Shown: positions 28,055-38,958, numbered from the stretch's first letter. The stretch: 56,579 bases of DNA from Streptacidiphilus melanogenes (GCF_000787835.1 NZ_BBPP01000014.1:108548-165126), one strand, 5' to 3'. The notes: generated from the sequence alone by a model not told the origin. Program-made: numbers and translations.

Positions 28055-28591
28055 GTGTCCGACCTCGTCAGCGGCGACGGGTTCATCGACCTGTTCCGCA
28101 GGTTCGAGCACACGGCCTTCCGGCTGGAAGTCCGCCGCTCCTACGGCATCCTCGAGGAGGACGAGCCGTACCAGCGGTTCCTGGCGGGCGAGGACCCAGG
28201 TCTCGACTGGTTCCAGCCCTGGCTGACCCTGATGCGTCAAGTCACCTCCTCGGGCAAGCGTGTCGAGCGCGTCCGGCTGATCGACGCGCCTCCGTCGGAC
28301 TACCTACGGTTCGAGCTGTGGGGAACCCAGCACAACCTCGACGCCGGCGAGGACATCCGCTACCTCCTGCACGACACCGCGGCTGGGCTGGATCTGCCTG
28401 CATACGACTACTGGCTTTTCGACGACCGCACGATCGCTCGGGTCGAGTTCGCCGAGGATGACACGTTCCTCGGCGCGACCCTGTCCGAGGACCCGGGAGA
28501 CGTCATCCGTCACGTCCGCTGGCGCGACGCCGCCTGGCGGCACGCCCTTACGTTCTCCCAGTACAGGCAGGAGCGCACAGCGAGGACGTGA
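28055..28591 (+). CDS. DUF6879 family protein
   Basis: This 178-residue protein matches the DUF6879 pattern: FIDLFRRFEHTAFRLEVRRS near the start, then FLAGEDPGLDWFQPWLTL, GKRVERVRLIDAPPSDYLRF, AGEDIRYLLHD, and YDYWLFDDRTIARVEF. The domain covers the whole chain. GTG at 28055 follows GAAGGAG. The function of the family is not established. It is frequently paired with an XRE-DUF5753 regulator, as here, where the stop overlaps the regulator start by 4 bases. Confidence 0.88.
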   Translation: MSDLVSGDGFIDLFRRFEHTAFRLEVRRSYGILEEDEPYQRFLAGEDPGLDWFQPWLTLMRQVTSSGKRVERVRLIDAPPSDYLRFELWGTQHNLDAGEDIRYLLHDTAAGLDLPAYDYWLFDDRTIARVEFAEDDTFLGATLSEDPGDVIRHVRWRDAAWRHALTFSQYRQERTART

Positions 28592-29424
28592 CCAGCGACT
28601 ACCAGCGCGGACGGACCGCGCTCGGGCAGCGCCTGCGGGAGCTGCGCATCCAGGCCGGGCTGAGCGGCAAGCAACTCGCCGCGCAGCTCGGCTGGCCTGC
28701 GTCCAAGGTCAGCAAGCTGGAGCACGGCCGCCAAGCCCCGACCGTCGACGACCTGCGGGCCCTGACTGACGCCGTGGCACCGGAGGCCGTGACCGAGCTC
28801 GTCGCGCGGTTGCGCGCACTGGAGACCCACTACGCCAGCTGGCGGCGTCAGCTCGCCGCCGGCACCCGCGCCCGGCAGGAAGCCTGGCAGCTCACCGAGT
28901 CCTCCGCGCAGCTTGTTCGCAACTTCGAGAGCGCGTGCATCCCTGGGCTGCTGCAGACCCCGGACTACGCCAGGTGGATGTTCGAGCGCACGACCTCGCT
29001 GCACCGCTCCCCGCAGGACATCGAGGAGGGTGTGCGCGCTCGCATACAGCGCCAGCAGCTCCTCTACGAGCCGGGCCGGAGCTTCCACTTCCTGGTGTGG
29101 GAGGCAGCGCTGCGGGTGCTGATCTGCCCCAGTGCGGTGATGGCCGCACAGCTCGACCGGCTCGCGGGCGTCGTCGGCCTCGACACCGTCCGCCTGGGCA
29201 TCGTGCCGCTGGGCGTACCGCTGCCAGTCGTGCCGTCCCACGGGTTCTGGATCTACGACGACGCACTGGTGATGGTCGAGACGATCGGCGCGGAGTTGCG
29301 CCTGGTGGGCGTCGCGGAGATCGATCCTTACGTGACTGTCTGGACGGCGCTGGAAGCGGCGGCAGAATACGGAGCAGGGGCGCACCGGGTCCTCGCTCGC
29401 AGCCGGGCGGCCCTCGTCCTCTGA
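28588..29424 (+). CDS. XRE-family regulator with DUF5753 (WhiJ-like)
   Basis: This 278-residue protein has an N-terminal helix-turn-helix (residues about 9-65: LGQRLRELRIQAGLSGKQLA, WPASKVSKLEHGRQAPTVDD) and a C-terminal DUF5753 domain (from about residue 95) with IPGLLQTPDYARWMFER, VWEAALRVLICPS, MAAQLDRLAGVV and FWIYDDALVMVET. This is the layout of WhiJ and related Streptomyces regulators, which usually sit beside small effector genes and influence development or antibiotic production. It probably controls its own operon and perhaps the divergent three-ORF operon. Confidence 0.92.
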   Translation: MTSDYQRGRTALGQRLRELRIQAGLSGKQLAAQLGWPASKVSKLEHGRQAPTVDDLRALTDAVAPEAVTELVARLRALETHYASWRRQLAAGTRARQEAWQLTESSAQLVRNFESACIPGLLQTPDYARWMFERTTSLHRSPQDIEEGVRARIQRQQLLYEPGRSFHFLVWEAALRVLICPSAVMAAQLDRLAGVVGLDTVRLGIVPLGVPLPVVPSHGFWIYDDALVMVETIGAELRLVGVAEIDPYVTVWTALEAAAEYGAGAHRVLARSRAALVL

Positions 29425-29489
29425 GCGTGGCGGTCGGACCGAGAGCTGGCTCTGGAACTCCCCGGTCCGTTCCAGGACCGCGTCTTGGC

Positions 29490-29788
29490 TACGGGAGTGT
29501 GGGTCTCGATCGCAACGCCGAACTCGACGTTCCCAGGCTTGGCGAACTCGCTCTTGTCCTTGGGCACCCGCGAGGCGGAGAAGTGGATGTCGCCGATGTA
29601 CTGGCCAGACCGGCCGAGGAGGCTGTTGGGGTCGGTGGTCGCGGTGTAGACGATGCCCTTGACCTGTGCAGCGGTGAGGGAGCTGCTCGTGGCAACTGCG
29701 CTGGTGCTGACTCCGATCTTGGGGGTCGCGTGAGCCGTGGAGAGCGTCGACCCGGCGACGGTTCCGGAGAGGGGCCGTCAGCGAGCGG
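29490..29788 (-). pseudogene. 5'-truncated remnant of a secreted protein gene
   Basis: On the minus strand the frame reads LSGTVAGSTLSTAHATPKIG, an apparent end of a signal peptide, then SLTAAQVKGIVYTATTDPNS, LLGRSGQYIGDIHFSASRVP and EFAKPGNVEFGVAIETHTP. The composition is clearly protein-like. A TGA lies immediately upstream with no start codon, and the downstream end drifts into shadow sequence, so both ends look lost. It lies directly after the Lrp gene. I cannot name the family. Confidence 0.55.
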
Positions 29789-29790
29789 GC

Positions 29791-30270
29791 TCAGGACACG
29801 GCCTCGCCGCGCATGTGGCCGAAGATCAGGCTGGTTTCGGTGTGGGCCACGGCCGGGTGCGCGGTCAGGTGGTCGAGGACGAAGTCGCGCAGCGCGTCCG
29901 TGTCGGGGACGGCGACGTGGAGGAGGTAGTCGTCCGCGCCGGAGAGGTGGTAGGCGGCGATGACGCCGGGAAGGCGCGGGATCTCGGCGGTGAAGCTGGA
30001 GATCCGCTCCTTGGTGTGGGCGTGGAGCCGCACGGCGATCATGGCCTGGATGCCGAGACCGAGCGCGGCCGGATCGACGTCGGCGTGGAAGCCGCGGATG
30101 ACGCCGTGCTCGCGCAGCGCCCGCATCCGGGTGAGGCAAGTGGACGGCGCGATGCCGACCGCCTCGGCGATGGCGTTGTTCGGCATCCGCGCGTCCTGCG
30201 CCAGCAGGCGCAGGATGGCGCGGTCCACGGGTGCGAGCGCGGGCTGCGGATTCTTCGGCACGAGCCCCAT
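29791..30270 (-). CDS. Lrp/AsnC family transcriptional regulator
   Basis: This 159-residue regulator has an N-terminal helix-turn-helix (LAPVDRAILRLLAQDARMPN, then IAEAVGIAPSTCLTRMRAL) and a C-terminal RAM ligand-binding domain with PGVIAAYHLSGADDYLLHVA. The family senses amino acids. It is divergent from a Cys/Met-metabolism PLP enzyme with 161 bp between, so control of that gene by a sulphur or branched amino acid is the likely role. ATG at 30270 is chosen because the longer frame adds residues unlike the family. Confidence 0.9.
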   Translation of the reverse strand: MGLVPKNPQPALAPVDRAILRLLAQDARMPNNAIAEAVGIAPSTCLTRMRALREHGVIRGFHADVDPAALGLGIQAMIAVRLHAHTKERISSFTAEIPRLPGVIAAYHLSGADDYLLHVAVPDTDALRDFVLDHLTAHPAVAHTETSLIFGHMRGEAVS

Positions 30271-30431
30271 CGTGCCCCCAGGCCCCGAATATGTACACAA
30301 TGGGATGCCACCGGTCCGAATCTTCTGCGGAACTGTGGCGTCGAATACGTCGGATCTTCATCCTTGGGGCCATCGCCGAAGCCCCGACCTGGGCCGTCGG
30401 CTCCGCAGCCCTCGACGAGGAGGACTCCCCG

Positions 30432-31601
30432 ATGTTGTCCGACGCCACCCGCGCCGACACCCGTGCCGTCCACGCCGGCCGCACCGACCTGCGCCACCTG
30501 GGCGTGCACGTCCCTCCGATCGACCTGTCGACCACCAACCCGCTGCCGGGCGTCGGGAGCGGGGGCGACAGCTACGAGTCGCTCGCCACCGGCGGTCTGG
30601 TCCCCGAGGGCGGCAGCGCCGTCTACCAGCGCCTGTGGAACCCGACCACCGCCCGCTTCGAGCAGGCGCTCGCCGAGCTGGAGGGCGCGGAGGCGGGCAT
30701 CGCCTTCTCCTCCGGCATGGCCGCCATCAGCGCCTGTCTGCTCGCGGCCCGCGCCGCGGGCAAGGGCCACGTCGTCGCCGTGCGGCCGCTCTACGGCGGC
30801 AGCGACCACCTGCTCGCCACCGGCCTGCTCGGCACCGAGGTCACCTGGGCGACGGCGGACGAGGTCGACGCCGCGATCCGTCCCGACACCGGGCTGGTCG
30901 TCGTCGAGACCCCGGCCAACCCGACGCTGGAGCTCGTCGACCTGAGTGCGCTGGCCGCCCGCTGCGGCGACGTCCCGCTCCTGGTCGACAACACCTTCGC
31001 CACCCCCGTGCTGCAGCAGCCGATCCGGCACGGCGCCACGATCGTCGTGCACAGCGCGACCAAGTACCTCGGCGGCCACGGCGACGTGCTCGCGGGCGTC
31101 GTCGCCACCAACGACGCCTGGGCGCGGAGGATCCGCCCGGTGCGTGCCGTGACCGGCGGCATCCTGCACCCGCTCTCCGCCTACCTGCTCCACCGTGGCC
31201 TGCAGACCCTGCCGCTGCGGGTGCGTCACCAGTCCGAGAGCGCGGGCAAGCTGGCCCTGTGGCTGGGCGAACAGCCCGGCGTCGACCGCGTCTTCTACCC
31301 CGGCCTGCCCGACTGCGACCCGCTCGGCCTGATCGGCAAGCAGCAGTCCGCGCCGGGCTCGGTGCTGGCCTTCTCGCTCGGGGGCGGCTACGACGCCGCG
31401 GCGCGTGCGGCGGAGCGCTGCAAGCTGATCACCCACGCGGTCTCCCTCGGCGGCGTGGACACCCTGATCCAGCACCCGGCCTCGCTCACCCACCGCCCCG
31501 TCGCCCCGGAGGCCCGTCCGCACGCGTCGGTGCTGCGCGTCTCGGTCGGCCTGGAGGACGTCGAGGACCTCTACGAGGACTTGGCCCAGGCGCTGGCCTA
31601 G
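30432..31601 (+). CDS. Cys/Met metabolism PLP-dependent lyase
   Basis: This 389-residue enzyme belongs to the trans-sulphuration family (cystathionine gamma-lyase/synthase, methionine gamma-lyase). Visible are the PLP region AFSSGMAAISACL, VVVETPANPTLELVDL, LLVDNTFATPVLQQP with the PLP-contact aspartate, the Schiff-base lysine in VVHSATKYLGGHGDVLAG near residue 204, and the C-terminal HAVSLGGVDTLIQHPAS. The divergent Lrp gene suggests amino-acid-responsive control. Which reaction (alpha,gamma-elimination or replacement) cannot be decided by eye. Cystathionine gamma-lyase or methionine gamma-lyase are the leading options. Confidence 0.88.
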   Translation: MLSDATRADTRAVHAGRTDLRHLGVHVPPIDLSTTNPLPGVGSGGDSYESLATGGLVPEGGSAVYQRLWNPTTARFEQALAELEGAEAGIAFSSGMAAISACLLAARAAGKGHVVAVRPLYGGSDHLLATGLLGTEVTWATADEVDAAIRPDTGLVVVETPANPTLELVDLSALAARCGDVPLLVDNTFATPVLQQPIRHGATIVVHSATKYLGGHGDVLAGVVATNDAWARRIRPVRAVTGGILHPLSAYLLHRGLQTLPLRVRHQSESAGKLALWLGEQPGVDRVFYPGLPDCDPLGLIGKQQSAPGSVLAFSLGGGYDAAARAAERCKLITHAVSLGGVDTLIQHPASLTHRPVAPEARPHASVLRVSVGLEDVEDLYEDLAQALA

Positions 31602-31780
31602 TTCGCCGGCCCGGAGTGCGGGCGCTCGCTGCGCCGGCCGGGTGGACGGGTACGACTGTTCGGCGGGGCGGCGGCGCGCCGCGTTCCGGCGGGCCCGCGG
31701 TTCGTTGGCAGCCTGCTGAGGGGGCTATCGCGAAGCGAAGGGCAGGCGTGCCGGTGAAAGAGGTCCAAGGTCCACGAACG

Positions 31781-32971
31781 GTGCGTCTCCGCGGCCTGCT
31801 GGCCGCGGCGTGCGTGGCGGCCGCGCTCGTCCCGCTTGCGACCGCCCCCGCCGGCGCCTCGGCGGCGCAGGGGGCGGTCGCGGCGCGTCCGGCGGTCGTG
31901 GCCTCCGGAGAGGACGGCCGCGGGCTCTCCCCGGCGCTGGAGCGGGAGCTGGACCGCGTCATCCGGACCTCGATGCACACCTACGGCATTCCCGGGGCGA
32001 TCGTCGGGATCTGGCTCCCGGGCCACGGGCGCTACGTACGGGCCTTCGGCGTCGCGGACAAGAGGACCCGCGAGCCGATGCGGACCGACATGAACACCCG
32101 CATCGGCAGCGTCACGAAGACCTTCACCGTCACGGCGCTGCTGGAGCTGGTCGACCAGGGCCGGGTGCACCTGGACGACCCGATCTCCAGGTACGTCGCG
32201 GGGGTTCCCGAAGGGGACCGGATCACCCTGCGGGACCTCGCCGACATGCGCAGCGGCCTGTACCCCTACACCGCGGACACCGCCTTCGAGAAGGACTTCC
32301 TGTCCCACCCCACCAGGTCGTTCACCCCGCAGCAGCTGCTCTCCTACGGGTTCAGGCACCCGAACCTGTTCCCGCCCGGCACCCAGTACCTCTACTCGAA
32401 CTCCAACACGGTGCTGCTGGGGCTGGTCATCGAGAAGCTGACGCACACGTCGCTGAGCGACTACGTCTGCCGTCACGTCATCGCGCCCAGCCACCTGGAC
32501 CACAGCGTGATGACGCCGACGACCTACCTGCCCCGGCCCCGCCCGCACGGCTACACCGCGCAGACCCTCAACGGCACGATCGCTGACGCCACCGGCTGGA
32601 GCACCAGCTGGGGTTGGGCCGACGCCGACATGGTCTCCGACCTCAGGGACCTGCACGCCTGGGCGTACGACCTCTACCGCGGCACTCTGTTGTCGCGTCA
32701 CACGCAGGCCGAACGGCTGACGTTCATCCCCACGGGTCAGCCGGGCCTGGGCTACGGGCTCGGCGTCGCGGACTTCGACGGCTGGATCGGGCACAACGGC
32801 GAGGTGCCGGGCTACGAGACCGTGGACGTCTACCTGCCGTCGGCGCGGGCCACGCTCGTGGTCATGGTGAACACGGACGTCCCGTACCAGAACAACGTCG
32901 CCAACGCTCCCGGGGACCTGCTCGCGACGGCGGTGACGTCCGTGATCACCCCGAAGAACGTCTACCCCTGA
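31781..32971 (+). CDS. Secreted serine hydrolase, class C beta-lactamase fold
   Basis: This 396-residue protein starts with a Sec-type signal peptide (RLRGLLAAACVAAALVPLA, cleavage probably after the AxA near residue 28). The mature part has the serine beta-lactamase/D-alanyl-D-alanine carboxypeptidase fold: SxxK in GSVTKTF near residue 112, YxN in YSNSNTVLLG, and HNG in GHNGEVPGYE as the third motif. It resembles Streptomyces R61-type DD-peptidases and EstB-like esterases. GTG at 31781 is chosen for the signal peptide, with AAGG about 10 bases upstream. In-frame GTGs at 31748 and 31754 would add 9-11 residues. Confidence 0.87.
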   Translation: MRLRGLLAAACVAAALVPLATAPAGASAAQGAVAARPAVVASGEDGRGLSPALERELDRVIRTSMHTYGIPGAIVGIWLPGHGRYVRAFGVADKRTREPMRTDMNTRIGSVTKTFTVTALLELVDQGRVHLDDPISRYVAGVPEGDRITLRDLADMRSGLYPYTADTAFEKDFLSHPTRSFTPQQLLSYGFRHPNLFPPGTQYLYSNSNTVLLGLVIEKLTHTSLSDYVCRHVIAPSHLDHSVMTPTTYLPRPRPHGYTAQTLNGTIADATGWSTSWGWADADMVSDLRDLHAWAYDLYRGTLLSRHTQAERLTFIPTGQPGLGYGLGVADFDGWIGHNGEVPGYETVDVYLPSARATLVVMVNTDVPYQNNVANAPGDLLATAVTSVITPKNVYP

Positions 32972-32990
32972 CGGGCACGACGCCGGGCAC

Positions 32991-33551
32991 TCAGCGCTCG
33001 TAGATCCCGTCCAGCCTTCCGCGGGCCAGGACCGGGCCGCCGACGGAAGTGAACACCTCGCGGGGCCGCGCCTTCGCCAGGGCGGCCCCGTCCAGCGGGT
33101 CACCGAGGGCGAACAGCTGGAACACGTACCGGTGCGGGCCGTGGCCCTTGATCGGCTCCGGGCCGTGGTAGCCCGAGCTGAAGGTCGAGCGCAGGATCTG
33201 CACGCCCTCGCCCGGGGTCTTGGCGTCGAGCGCCCCGGCGGGCAGCGCGGCGAGCTTCGGGTCGATCAGCGCGACGGTGTGGACGGCTGGGCTGCTCATC
33301 GGGACGTCCGGGTCCTCCATGACGAACAGCAGCCGGGCCGTCCCGGCGGGCGGGAGATTCCAGGCGAGGGCGGGGGAGAGGTTCCGGCCCCCGACCCGCC
33401 GCCCGGCGTGCTCGGTCGGCATCGTCGCGCCGTCCGCGAAGGCCTCGCTGTGCAGGTCCAGGGTGTCGGGGCCCTGCAGGTTCGGGCGGTGCCAGACGAC
33501 ATGCTCCTCTCCGGCCCGCCTGTTCTTGAGCAGTCGTCCGATGATCGCCAC
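32991..33551 (-). CDS. YbhB/YbcL family Raf-kinase-inhibitor-like protein
   Basis: This 186-residue protein has the PEBP fold: LFVMEDPDVPMSSPAVHTV forms the anion-binding pocket, and GYHGPEPIKGHGPHRYVFQL is the second conserved block. An N-terminal extension of about 35 residues precedes the domain. GTG at 33551 has GGAGAGGGG upstream. It is divergent from a TetR-family gene with dyads between them, so it is likely under TetR repression. The ligand is unknown. Confidence 0.9.
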   Translation of the reverse strand: MAIIGRLLKNRRAGEEHVVWHRPNLQGPDTLDLHSEAFADGATMPTEHAGRRVGGRNLSPALAWNLPPAGTARLLFVMEDPDVPMSSPAVHTVALIDPKLAALPAGALDAKTPGEGVQILRSTFSSGYHGPEPIKGHGPHRYVFQLFALGDPLDGAALAKARPREVFTSVGGPVLARGRLDGIYER

Positions 33552-33574
33552 GGTGCCGATCCCCTCTCCTGGTT

Positions 33575-33616
33575 CTGCGATCGCTGTTCGCAGTATTGTT
33601 CCGCCTAAGATACTGC
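33575..33616. promoter_or_regulatory. Operator dyads between ybhB-like and tetR-like genes
   Basis: Two inverted repeats overlap: CTGCGA/TCGCAG with 7-nt spacer (33575-33593) and GCAGTAT/ATACTGC with 13-nt spacer (33590-33616). TTCGCAG appears again at about 33625-33631. They fill the space between the divergent starts, as expected for the TetR-family protein encoded at 33650. Confidence 0.65.
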
Positions 33617-33649
33617 ATACAGCGTTCGCAGAAAAGAAGGGTCCGTTCT

Positions 33650-34375
33650 GTGGCGGAGCAGTCGGAACAGCAGTCCGAGCAGTCCGAGGTCAGCATCTGG
33701 CTCCGCCCGGCGCGTTCCGGCCGCGGGCCCGCGCCCGCCTTCGACCGGGACCGCCTCGCGGAGGCGGGCGTCGCGCTGGCCGACGCGCAGGGCCTCGCGG
33801 CGGTCACCATGCGCGCCGTCGCCCAGTCGCTCGGGTCCGCGCCGGCATCGCTGTATCGCTATGTCGCCACCCGCGACGAGCTGGTAGAGCTGATGACCGA
33901 CCGGGTCAACGCGGAGATCTCGTACGCCGGCCTGGGCGCGGGCGACTGGCTCGACGACCTGCTGGTGCTCGCCCGCGAGGCCCGGGCGGTCTGCCTGCGG
34001 CATCCGTGGCTGCTCGACGTCTTCGCCTCGAGCGCGCCGGTCGGCCCGCGCACCCTGGCCTACCTCGACCGCTGCCTCGCCTGTCTCGACGAACTGCCGC
34101 TCGGAGGCAAGGACAAGCTGGAGGCGATCGCCGTCCTGCAGTCCCTGGTCGCCTCGCTCGCCCGCGCCGAGCTGGCCAAGCAACTGGACGCCACCGAGCC
34201 CCCGCCCTGGCGCCGCGCGCGCGACGAGTACCTGCGCCACGCGGCCGCCACCGGGGAGTACCCGCATCTGACCACGGTCCTGAAGGACGCAGGCCCGGCG
34301 GGCTCCAAGTCGGCGGACGAGCTGTTCGACCGCATCGTCACCCGCGCCCTGCGCGGGTTGCTCCTGGCTCGCTAG
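33650..34375 (+). CDS. TetR/AcrR family regulator
   Basis: This 241-residue repressor has an N-terminal helix-turn-helix (about residues 35-75: LAEAGVALADAQGLAAVTMR, AVAQSLGSAPASLYRYVATR) and the C-terminal domain typical of the TetR_C / AcrR group (ARAVCLRHPWLLDVFAS, LDELPLGGKDKLEAIAVL). GTG at 33650 follows GAAGG. It is divergent from the YbhB-like gene and probably controls it and itself through the dyads between. The inducer is unknown. Confidence 0.9.
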   Translation: MAEQSEQQSEQSEVSIWLRPARSGRGPAPAFDRDRLAEAGVALADAQGLAAVTMRAVAQSLGSAPASLYRYVATRDELVELMTDRVNAEISYAGLGAGDWLDDLLVLAREARAVCLRHPWLLDVFASSAPVGPRTLAYLDRCLACLDELPLGGKDKLEAIAVLQSLVASLARAELAKQLDATEPPPWRRARDEYLRHAAATGEYPHLTTVLKDAGPAGSKSADELFDRIVTRALRGLLLAR

Positions 34376-34388
34376 CGCTAGCGCTAGC
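34371..34388. repeat. Three tandem GCTAGC hexamers
   Basis: GCTAGC occurs three times in a row, starting in the stop codon of the TetR gene. Each unit is self-complementary, so the stretch can fold on itself and may contribute to termination before the argG promoter. Confidence 0.4.
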
Positions 34389-34399
34389 GCGGAACGGCT

Positions 34400-34428
34400 T
34401 TGAATTTCATACGGAGGCATGCATAATT
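34400..34428 (+). promoter_or_regulatory. argG promoter
   Basis: TTGAAT (34400-34405) and ATAATT (34423-34428) are 17 bp apart. The -10 sits inside the ARG box palindrome, so ArgR binding would block RNA polymerase directly. Confidence 0.7.
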
Positions 34429-34434
34429 ATGCCT
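34415..34434 (+). promoter_or_regulatory. ARG box operator of argGH
   Basis: AGGCAT/ATGCCT flank an 8-bp spacer, and inside it GCATAATTATGC (34421-34432 with one-base context) is itself a perfect palindrome. The AT-rich core and CAT half sites match ArgR sites and the argC operator in this window. Confidence 0.8.
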
Positions 34435-34527
34435 AGGAGACGCGAGGTGCCCTGCGCACCCGCAACTCATGCCTTCAGCGGCCCTGGATGCATGCCCCGC
34501 CTGCCCTGTGAGTGATTGGAGATAGCC

Positions 34528-37154
<2,627 letters not shown>

Positions 37155-37191
37155 GCCGACGCGCTGAGTGTCACAGGGACACGACAGGGTT

Positions 37192-37224
37192 CAGGGGCGC
37201 GGGGAACGGTTTCCCGCGCCCCTG
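37192..37224 (+). terminator. argGH terminator hairpin
   Basis: A 15-bp stem (37192-37206 with 37210-37224, one G-U pair) closes a 3-nt loop 38 bp after argH. Its arm sequence is the same GGGGCGCGGGGAA core found in the dispersed intergenic repeats at 40.2, 46.4 and 52.2 kb. Confidence 0.8.
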
Positions 37225-37238
37225 ACGTTGGAGCCCTC

Positions 37239-38351
37239 GTGCACCCTGTCTTCGTTGATTTCTCCACCGCCGCCCCCCGGACCTGCAACGCCGCGATCGA
37301 GTCCGAGGGGGCCCGCTTCGCGCGGGACCACTTCGCCCTGGGCCCCGGCGCGACCATGACGATCTCGTTCGAGGTGCCCCAGGAGGGCGTCAAGGACGAG
37401 CTCACCGTGAAGATCCGAGCCCTCGTCTCCAAGCTCGGCTCGCGACCCGGCCACGCGCCGCTGGGGCTCGCCGTCAACGCCACGGTGGTCGTCGGCGACC
37501 ACCGCATACCCGGCGGGGGAGACCTCCCGCAGGAGATCACCTTCGCCGTTCCCGCGGACCTGCTCAAGCCCGGCCGGACCAACACGCTGACGCTCCGCAC
37601 CGCCGCAGACGCGCGCTCGCAGCTGTGGCTCTACCGTGTGCTCGCCGAGCCCGTCTGGGACCGCGACGCGGCCGAACGGGCCTGGCTGGCCGAGTCGTTC
37701 GCGCAGTCCCTGCTGACCTACCGCACCGATCGGCGCGCACCGGGCGCGCAGGAGTGGGAGCCCGCGGCGACCTGGCGCCTGCACCTGGACTCCGGCGAGG
37801 GTGCGATGCCGTCCCGCCTGGACTGGCGCGTGCGGTCCGGCGCCGAGGCGTCGGTCGAGTTCGCGCTGGAACTGCACACCTTCTACGGCCACACCCGCGA
37901 CGCCGACGGCCGGTGGTACGAGCTGCGCGGCGCGCTGATCGATCGTCAGGCCTTCCCCGGCGACGCCGACCCGGCCGGAACGCAGGTCTTCGCCACCGAG
38001 GCCGGCTGGGGCGGCCGTTGGCACCAGGGCGGACCGCTCACCTTCCACCTCGCCACCGGGGAGGAGACCGAGTTCGAGCGGGTCGGGTGGACCGACCAGC
38101 GGGCCTGCTCGGCGTCCGTCGGGTTGGCGGAGGACGGGAGTTCGTTCCAGGGCTGGTCCCAGCGCGTCCACGAGGGCCCGGTCGGCTACCGGGGCACCGT
38201 CGTCCTGCCGGAGCCTGAGACGGCGCAGGGCCCGTCGGAGCGACGCGACCCGAACACCTTCGCCGAGGACCTGGACGAGCTCGGCCAGGCGTTCGCCAAC
38301 CTGGCCGACACCGCGGCGAAGTCGCTCGGCTCGTTCCTGCGCCGGTTCTGA
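37239..38351 (+). CDS. Hypothetical protein, beta-rich
   Basis: This 370-residue protein has no signal peptide and no recognised named family. Residues 1-135 look like a beta-sandwich (FSTAAPRTCNAAIESEGARF, FEVPQEGVKDELTVKIRALV, VPADLLKPGRTNTLTLRT), which resembles carbohydrate-binding or fibronectin-like modules. The middle contains ADGRWYELRGALIDRQAF and FATEAGWGGRWHQGG. The last ~50 residues form a charged helix (EDLDELGQAFANLADTAAKS). GTG at 37239 begins only 14 bases after the terminator hairpin. Composition is fully gene-like. Confidence 0.75.
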   Translation: MHPVFVDFSTAAPRTCNAAIESEGARFARDHFALGPGATMTISFEVPQEGVKDELTVKIRALVSKLGSRPGHAPLGLAVNATVVVGDHRIPGGGDLPQEITFAVPADLLKPGRTNTLTLRTAADARSQLWLYRVLAEPVWDRDAAERAWLAESFAQSLLTYRTDRRAPGAQEWEPAATWRLHLDSGEGAMPSRLDWRVRSGAEASVEFALELHTFYGHTRDADGRWYELRGALIDRQAFPGDADPAGTQVFATEAGWGGRWHQGGPLTFHLATGEETEFERVGWTDQRACSASVGLAEDGSSFQGWSQRVHEGPVGYRGTVVLPEPETAQGPSERRDPNTFAEDLDELGQAFANLADTAAKSLGSFLRRF

Positions 38352-38381
38352 GCCCGGCCGTCCGGCCGTCCGGCCGCCCGG

Positions 38382-38912
38382 CTACTCCGGCTCGACCAGA
38401 AGACGGGCGTAGTTCGCCATGGACCGCTGGTAGCGCGGCAGATGAGGGGCCAGGGCGGAGAGGGCGACCGAGACGGCCTCCCGCTCGCGGCCCACGTCGG
38501 CGAGACACAGCGCGAGCGTGGCGGCGACGGCGTCCGCCAGCACCGCCGCGTCCGGGTCGTGGTTGTCCCGCTCCGCCGTGAGCAGGTCGACGGCCTCGGC
38601 CACCCGGCCGATGTTCCGCAGCGAGCTGGACATCTGCACCACGGCCCGGCGTCGGCGCATGCCCGTCAGGCCGCGGTCCAGGGCCTCCCAGTAGAGCGGA
38701 ACGGCCTGGTCGGAGTGGCCGGTCGAGTCCCAGGCGCAGGCCCGTTCGAAGACCGCGACCGGACTGTCCGACGGCAGCTCGCCCGCCAGCCGGTCGATCC
38801 GCTCACGGAACTCGGCCTCACCGGCCTCGCCGCGCGCGTCGTAGCCGTCGATCTCGGCCCAGGCCCGGGCGCTGCGGAGCTCCCAGTCGTTGATGTCGAT
38901 CTTCTCGTGCAT
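38382..38912 (-). CDS. Tetratricopeptide repeat protein
   Basis: This 176-residue soluble protein is built of helical repeats. FERACAWDSTGHSDQAVPLY, SSLRNIGRVAEAVDLLTAE and LALCLADVGREREAVSVALS fit the TPR consensus with the G, A and P positions, and the end matches the TPR_5 group. It starts with HEKIDINDWELRSARAWAE. It probably mediates protein contacts. No partner is evident. It is convergent with the hypothetical at 37239. Confidence 0.82.
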   Translation of the reverse strand: MHEKIDINDWELRSARAWAEIDGYDARGEAGEAEFRERIDRLAGELPSDSPVAVFERACAWDSTGHSDQAVPLYWEALDRGLTGMRRRRAVVQMSSSLRNIGRVAEAVDLLTAERDNHDPDAAVLADAVAATLALCLADVGREREAVSVALSALAPHLPRYQRSMANYARLLVEPE

Positions 38913-38958
38913 GCGGGCAGCCTGGCACGCCGCTGCGGACAGGTCCAGGCTGCGTCCT

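Noticed and set aside
34371-34388. GCTAGC tandem as a CRISPR-like or regulatory array
   Set aside because: Only three 6-bp units without spacers, so it is recorded as a short repeat. No CRISPR array was recognised in the window.
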